DNA of 7,496 nucleotides from a candidate division CSSED10-310 bacterium (GTDB taxonomy: Bacteria; CSSED10-310; JAFGDC01). The notes below the pieces were generated by a model. That model saw only the letters and a list, made by a program, of their open reading frames with translations, did not search any database and had not been told where the DNA came from. The position numbers and the translations under genes are program-made. Of this stretch, positions 5,400 to 7,496 are shown piece by piece. The DNA lies in contig JAFGDC010000518.1 of the NCBI GenBank assembly GCA_016932295.1, forward strand, positions 1 through 7,496, written 5' to 3'. Every line of letters begins with the position of its first letter. The first letter of the stretch is position 1.

Positions 5400-7403
5400 A
5401 TGAAGATAGGTGTGTTCATTTGCCACTGTGGTGAGAACATCGGCCGAACGGTGGACTGCGCGAGGGTGGCCGAGGCGGCCGCGCACCTGCCTGGCGTCGT
5501 GTATGCCGTCGACTATAAGTACATGTGTTCAGATCCGGGTCAAAACCTCATCAAGGATGCCATCCGGGAGAAGGGGTTGGACGGAGTGGTGGTGGGCGCA
5601 TGCTCACCGCACATGCATGAAAAGACCTTTCGCAAGACATGCGCTGATTTGGGCTTGAATCCGTTCATGTGCGAGATGGCCAACCTGCGCGAGCACTGCT
5701 CGTGGGTGCATGATGACAGGGAAATAGCCACCGCCAAGGCTATCGACATGGTTCGTCTGATGGTGGAAAAAACCAGGCGGAACGCTCCGTTGGAAACCAT
5801 CAAGGTGCCGATCACCAAGCGCGCCCTGGTGATCGGCGGCGGCATCGCCGGCATTCAAACCGCCCTCGACATCGCCAATGGTGGGTACGAAGTGGTCCTG
5901 GTGGAGAAAGAACCTTCCATCGGCGGTCATATGAGCCAGTTGTCCGAGACCTTCCCCACCCTGGACTGTTCGCAGTGCATCCTGACACCGCGCATGGTGG
6001 AAGTGGCCCAGCATCCTCGCATCAAACTGATGACCTATGCAGAAGTGGACAAGGTGGACGGATTCATCGGCAACTTCACCGTCACGATCCGCAAGAAAGC
6101 GCGCTACATCGATCCCACCCGATGCACCGGCTGCGGTTTGTGCCTGCAGAAATGCCCCAGCCGAAAGGCGCTGAGTGAGTTCGAGGAGGGTCTGGCGACG
6201 CGGACCGCGGTGTATGTACCGTTTCCTCAAGCGGTCCCGAACATCCCGGTGATCGACAAGGAATACTGCATCCACTTCAAAACGGGCAAGTGCGGCTTGT
6301 GTATGAAGGTCTGCGGGCGGGAGGCCATTGACTTCGAACAGCAGGATGCGTTTGTGGAGGAGCGGGTCGGCGCGGTGGTGGTGGCCACCGGGTATCGGTT
6401 GTACACCATCGACAAGAAACCCGATGACAGCCTGATCAAGGGATACGGCGAGTACGGCTACGGGAAGTACAAGGATGTCATCGACGGCCTCCAGTTCGAG
6501 CGCATTGCCAGCGCTTCCGGCCCCACCGCGGGTGAAATCAGGCGACCTTCGGACGGCAAGGAGCCGCAGAAAATTGTGTTCATCCAGTGCGTGGGCTCAC
6601 GCGATCCTTCCAAGGGGTTCTCTTACTGCAGCAAGATATGCTGCATGTACACCGCAAAGCATGCCATGCTCTACAAGCACAAGGTGCATCACGGCGAAGC
6701 CTTCGTGTTTTATATGGACATCCGCTCCGGCGGTAAGAACTATGAAGAGTTCGTCCGGCGCGCCATCGAAGAGGATCACGTACATTACATCCGCGGGAGG
6801 GTGTCGAAGATCTATCCGCGGGGGGATAAGTATATCGTGAAGGGCGAGGATACCCTGGGGGGTGTCGCAGTGGAAATCGACGCCGACATGGTGGTGCTGG
6901 CCACGGCCATGATGGCGCAGCCCAACGCCCCCACCCTTGCGCAGAAACTGGGTGTACCTTACGACGGCTATGGATTCTACCAGGAAGTGCATCCCAAGCT
7001 CCGACCGGTGGAAGTCGCCAGCGGTGGCATCTACCTGGCCGGCGCTTGCCAGGCTCCCCGCGATATTCCCGAATCGGTGGCCATGGCTTCGGCGGCCGCC
7101 GCGAAAGTCCTGGTATTGTTTAGTTCCGACGAACTGGAGCGCGAGCCCACCGTGGCGGCGGTAAACGAAGAGACCTGTGTGGGATGCTTCTACTGCCGCG
7201 AAGTATGCGCGTACAACGCCATCTCCCCGAAAGAAATCCGGGATCGGCGGGGCAACCTGCTGCGAATCGTGGCCGAGGTCAATCCCGGCCTGTGCCAGGG
7301 CTGCGGCACCTGCAACGCCACCTGCCCGTCCAAGTCCATCGAGCTGAGAGGATACAAGGATGAACAGATTTATGCGCAAATCAATGCGTTCTGTGAGGGT
7401 TGA
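5400..7403 (+). CDS. hdrA: HdrA: FAD- and iron-sulfur-containing electron-bifurcating subunit
   Basis: The 667 residues match full-length HdrA. In order they show: an N-terminal Cys-rich domain (C8, C10, C20, C43, C68, C81, C91, C100) that in the family holds a [4Fe-4S] cluster; a thioredoxin-reductase-like FAD fold beginning VIGGGIAG (144-151) with VEKEPSIGGHM (168-178); an inserted ferredoxin pair (Cys 242, 245, 248, 252 and Cys 290, 298, 301, 305); the conserved CVGSRD...YCSKICC segment (397-415); and a C-terminal two-cluster ferredoxin (Cys 593, 596, 599, 603 and 632, 635, 638, 642). In known complexes the FAD splits electron pairs from MvhD between ferredoxin (via the C-terminal clusters) and HdrB. 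In the second inserted motif C305 is followed by Gly rather than the common Pro, a minor change. The start is fixed by AGGAG 5 bases upstream, overlapping the hdrB stop. This is HdrA, not a QmoA-like shortened form, because the inserted and C-terminal clusters are all present. Confidence 0.96.
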   Translation: MKIGVFICHCGENIGRTVDCARVAEAAAHLPGVVYAVDYKYMCSDPGQNLIKDAIREKGLDGVVVGACSPHMHEKTFRKTCADLGLNPFMCEMANLREHCSWVHDDREIATAKAIDMVRLMVEKTRRNAPLETIKVPITKRALVIGGGIAGIQTALDIANGGYEVVLVEKEPSIGGHMSQLSETFPTLDCSQCILTPRMVEVAQHPRIKLMTYAEVDKVDGFIGNFTVTIRKKARYIDPTRCTGCGLCLQKCPSRKALSEFEEGLATRTAVYVPFPQAVPNIPVIDKEYCIHFKTGKCGLCMKVCGREAIDFEQQDAFVEERVGAVVVATGYRLYTIDKKPDDSLIKGYGEYGYGKYKDVIDGLQFERIASASGPTAGEIRRPSDGKEPQKIVFIQCVGSRDPSKGFSYCSKICCMYTAKHAMLYKHKVHHGEAFVFYMDIRSGGKNYEEFVRRAIEEDHVHYIRGRVSKIYPRGDKYIVKGEDTLGGVAVEIDADMVVLATAMMAQPNAPTLAQKLGVPYDGYGFYQEVHPKLRPVEVASGGIYLAGACQAPRDIPESVAMASAAAAKVLVLFSSDELEREPTVAAVNEETCVGCFYCREVCAYNAISPKEIRDRRGNLLRIVAEVNPGLCQGCGTCNATCPSKSIELRGYKDEQIYAQINAFCEG

Positions 7404-7405
7404 TC

Positions 7406-7496
7406 ATGAGTGAAACCTGGGAACCGAAAATCCTCGCTTTCGTGTGCAACTGGTGCACGTATTGCGGCGCTGACCTGGCCGGCACCTCGCGGCTGC
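7406..7496 (+). CDS. mvhD: MvhD/FrhD-family electron-transfer subunit, N-terminus only
   Basis: Only the first 30 codons are inside the window. They read M-S-E-T-W-E-P-K-I-L-A-F and then VCNWCTYCGADLAGTSR, the signature N-terminus of the methyl-viologen-reducing hydrogenase delta subunit family. C14 and C17 are the CNWC pair that helps bind the [2Fe-2S] cluster; C20 stands where family members usually have Ala, Gly or a polar residue. The subunit links a donor enzyme (hydrogenase, formate dehydrogenase or another dehydrogenase) to HdrA. The start is 2 bases after the hdrA stop, with GAGGG at 6-base spacing, so it belongs to the same operon. The next genes, beyond the edge, should reveal the electron donor. 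Confidence 0.9.
   Translation, partial: MSETWEPKILAFVCNWCTYCGADLAGTSRL

Noticed and set aside
6597..7379. Minus-strand open frame (260 codons) opposite hdrA
   Set aside because: It is a shadow of the hdrA coding frame; no ribosome site or domain supports it.

Overview
This window looks like the chromosome of an anaerobic bacterium with fairly GC-rich coding DNA. The Shine-Dalgarno sites, the bacterial 7TM-HD phosphohydrolase and the signal-peptide protein argue against an archaeon. The soluble HdrCBA-MvhD module is known from methanogens, sulfate reducers, acetogens and several uncultured bacterial phyla. A Desulfobacterota-like or deep-branching anaerobe fits, but the sequence alone does not fix the phylum.

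The layout is two divergent transcription units around an intergenic region of about 530 bp. The left unit is on the minus strand. A very long (989 aa) PgpH-type membrane HD phosphohydrolase, predicted to degrade c-di-AMP, is followed after one base by a secreted SRPBCC/START-like protein that runs off the left edge. The second gene's Shine-Dalgarno site lies inside the last codons of the first, so the two are probably translated together.

The right unit is on the plus strand and reads hdrC, hdrB, hdrA, mvhD. The genes are packed with a 4-bp overlap, then gaps of 8 and 2 bp, and mvhD runs off the right edge. HdrC carries two [4Fe-4S] clusters, HdrB has two intact cysteine-rich CCG domains (disulfide-reductase type), and HdrA has the FAD domain plus several ferredoxin-like cluster motifs. 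MvhD normally passes electrons from a hydrogenase, formate dehydrogenase or similar donor to HdrA. Together they predict a soluble flavin-based electron-bifurcating complex. The electron donor and the natural disulfide or other high-potential acceptor are not shown here.

The intergenic region holds no convincing conventional gene but has structure: three 11-bp tandem repeats just upstream of the phosphohydrolase, a nested inverted repeat in the middle, and a perfect 20-bp palindrome ahead of hdrC. The palindrome follows a possible sigma70 promoter, and its right arm contains the Shine-Dalgarno site of a 34-codon ORF that overlaps the hdrC start out of frame. This is the most interesting unexplained part of the window. 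The hdr genes themselves are a known type of system.
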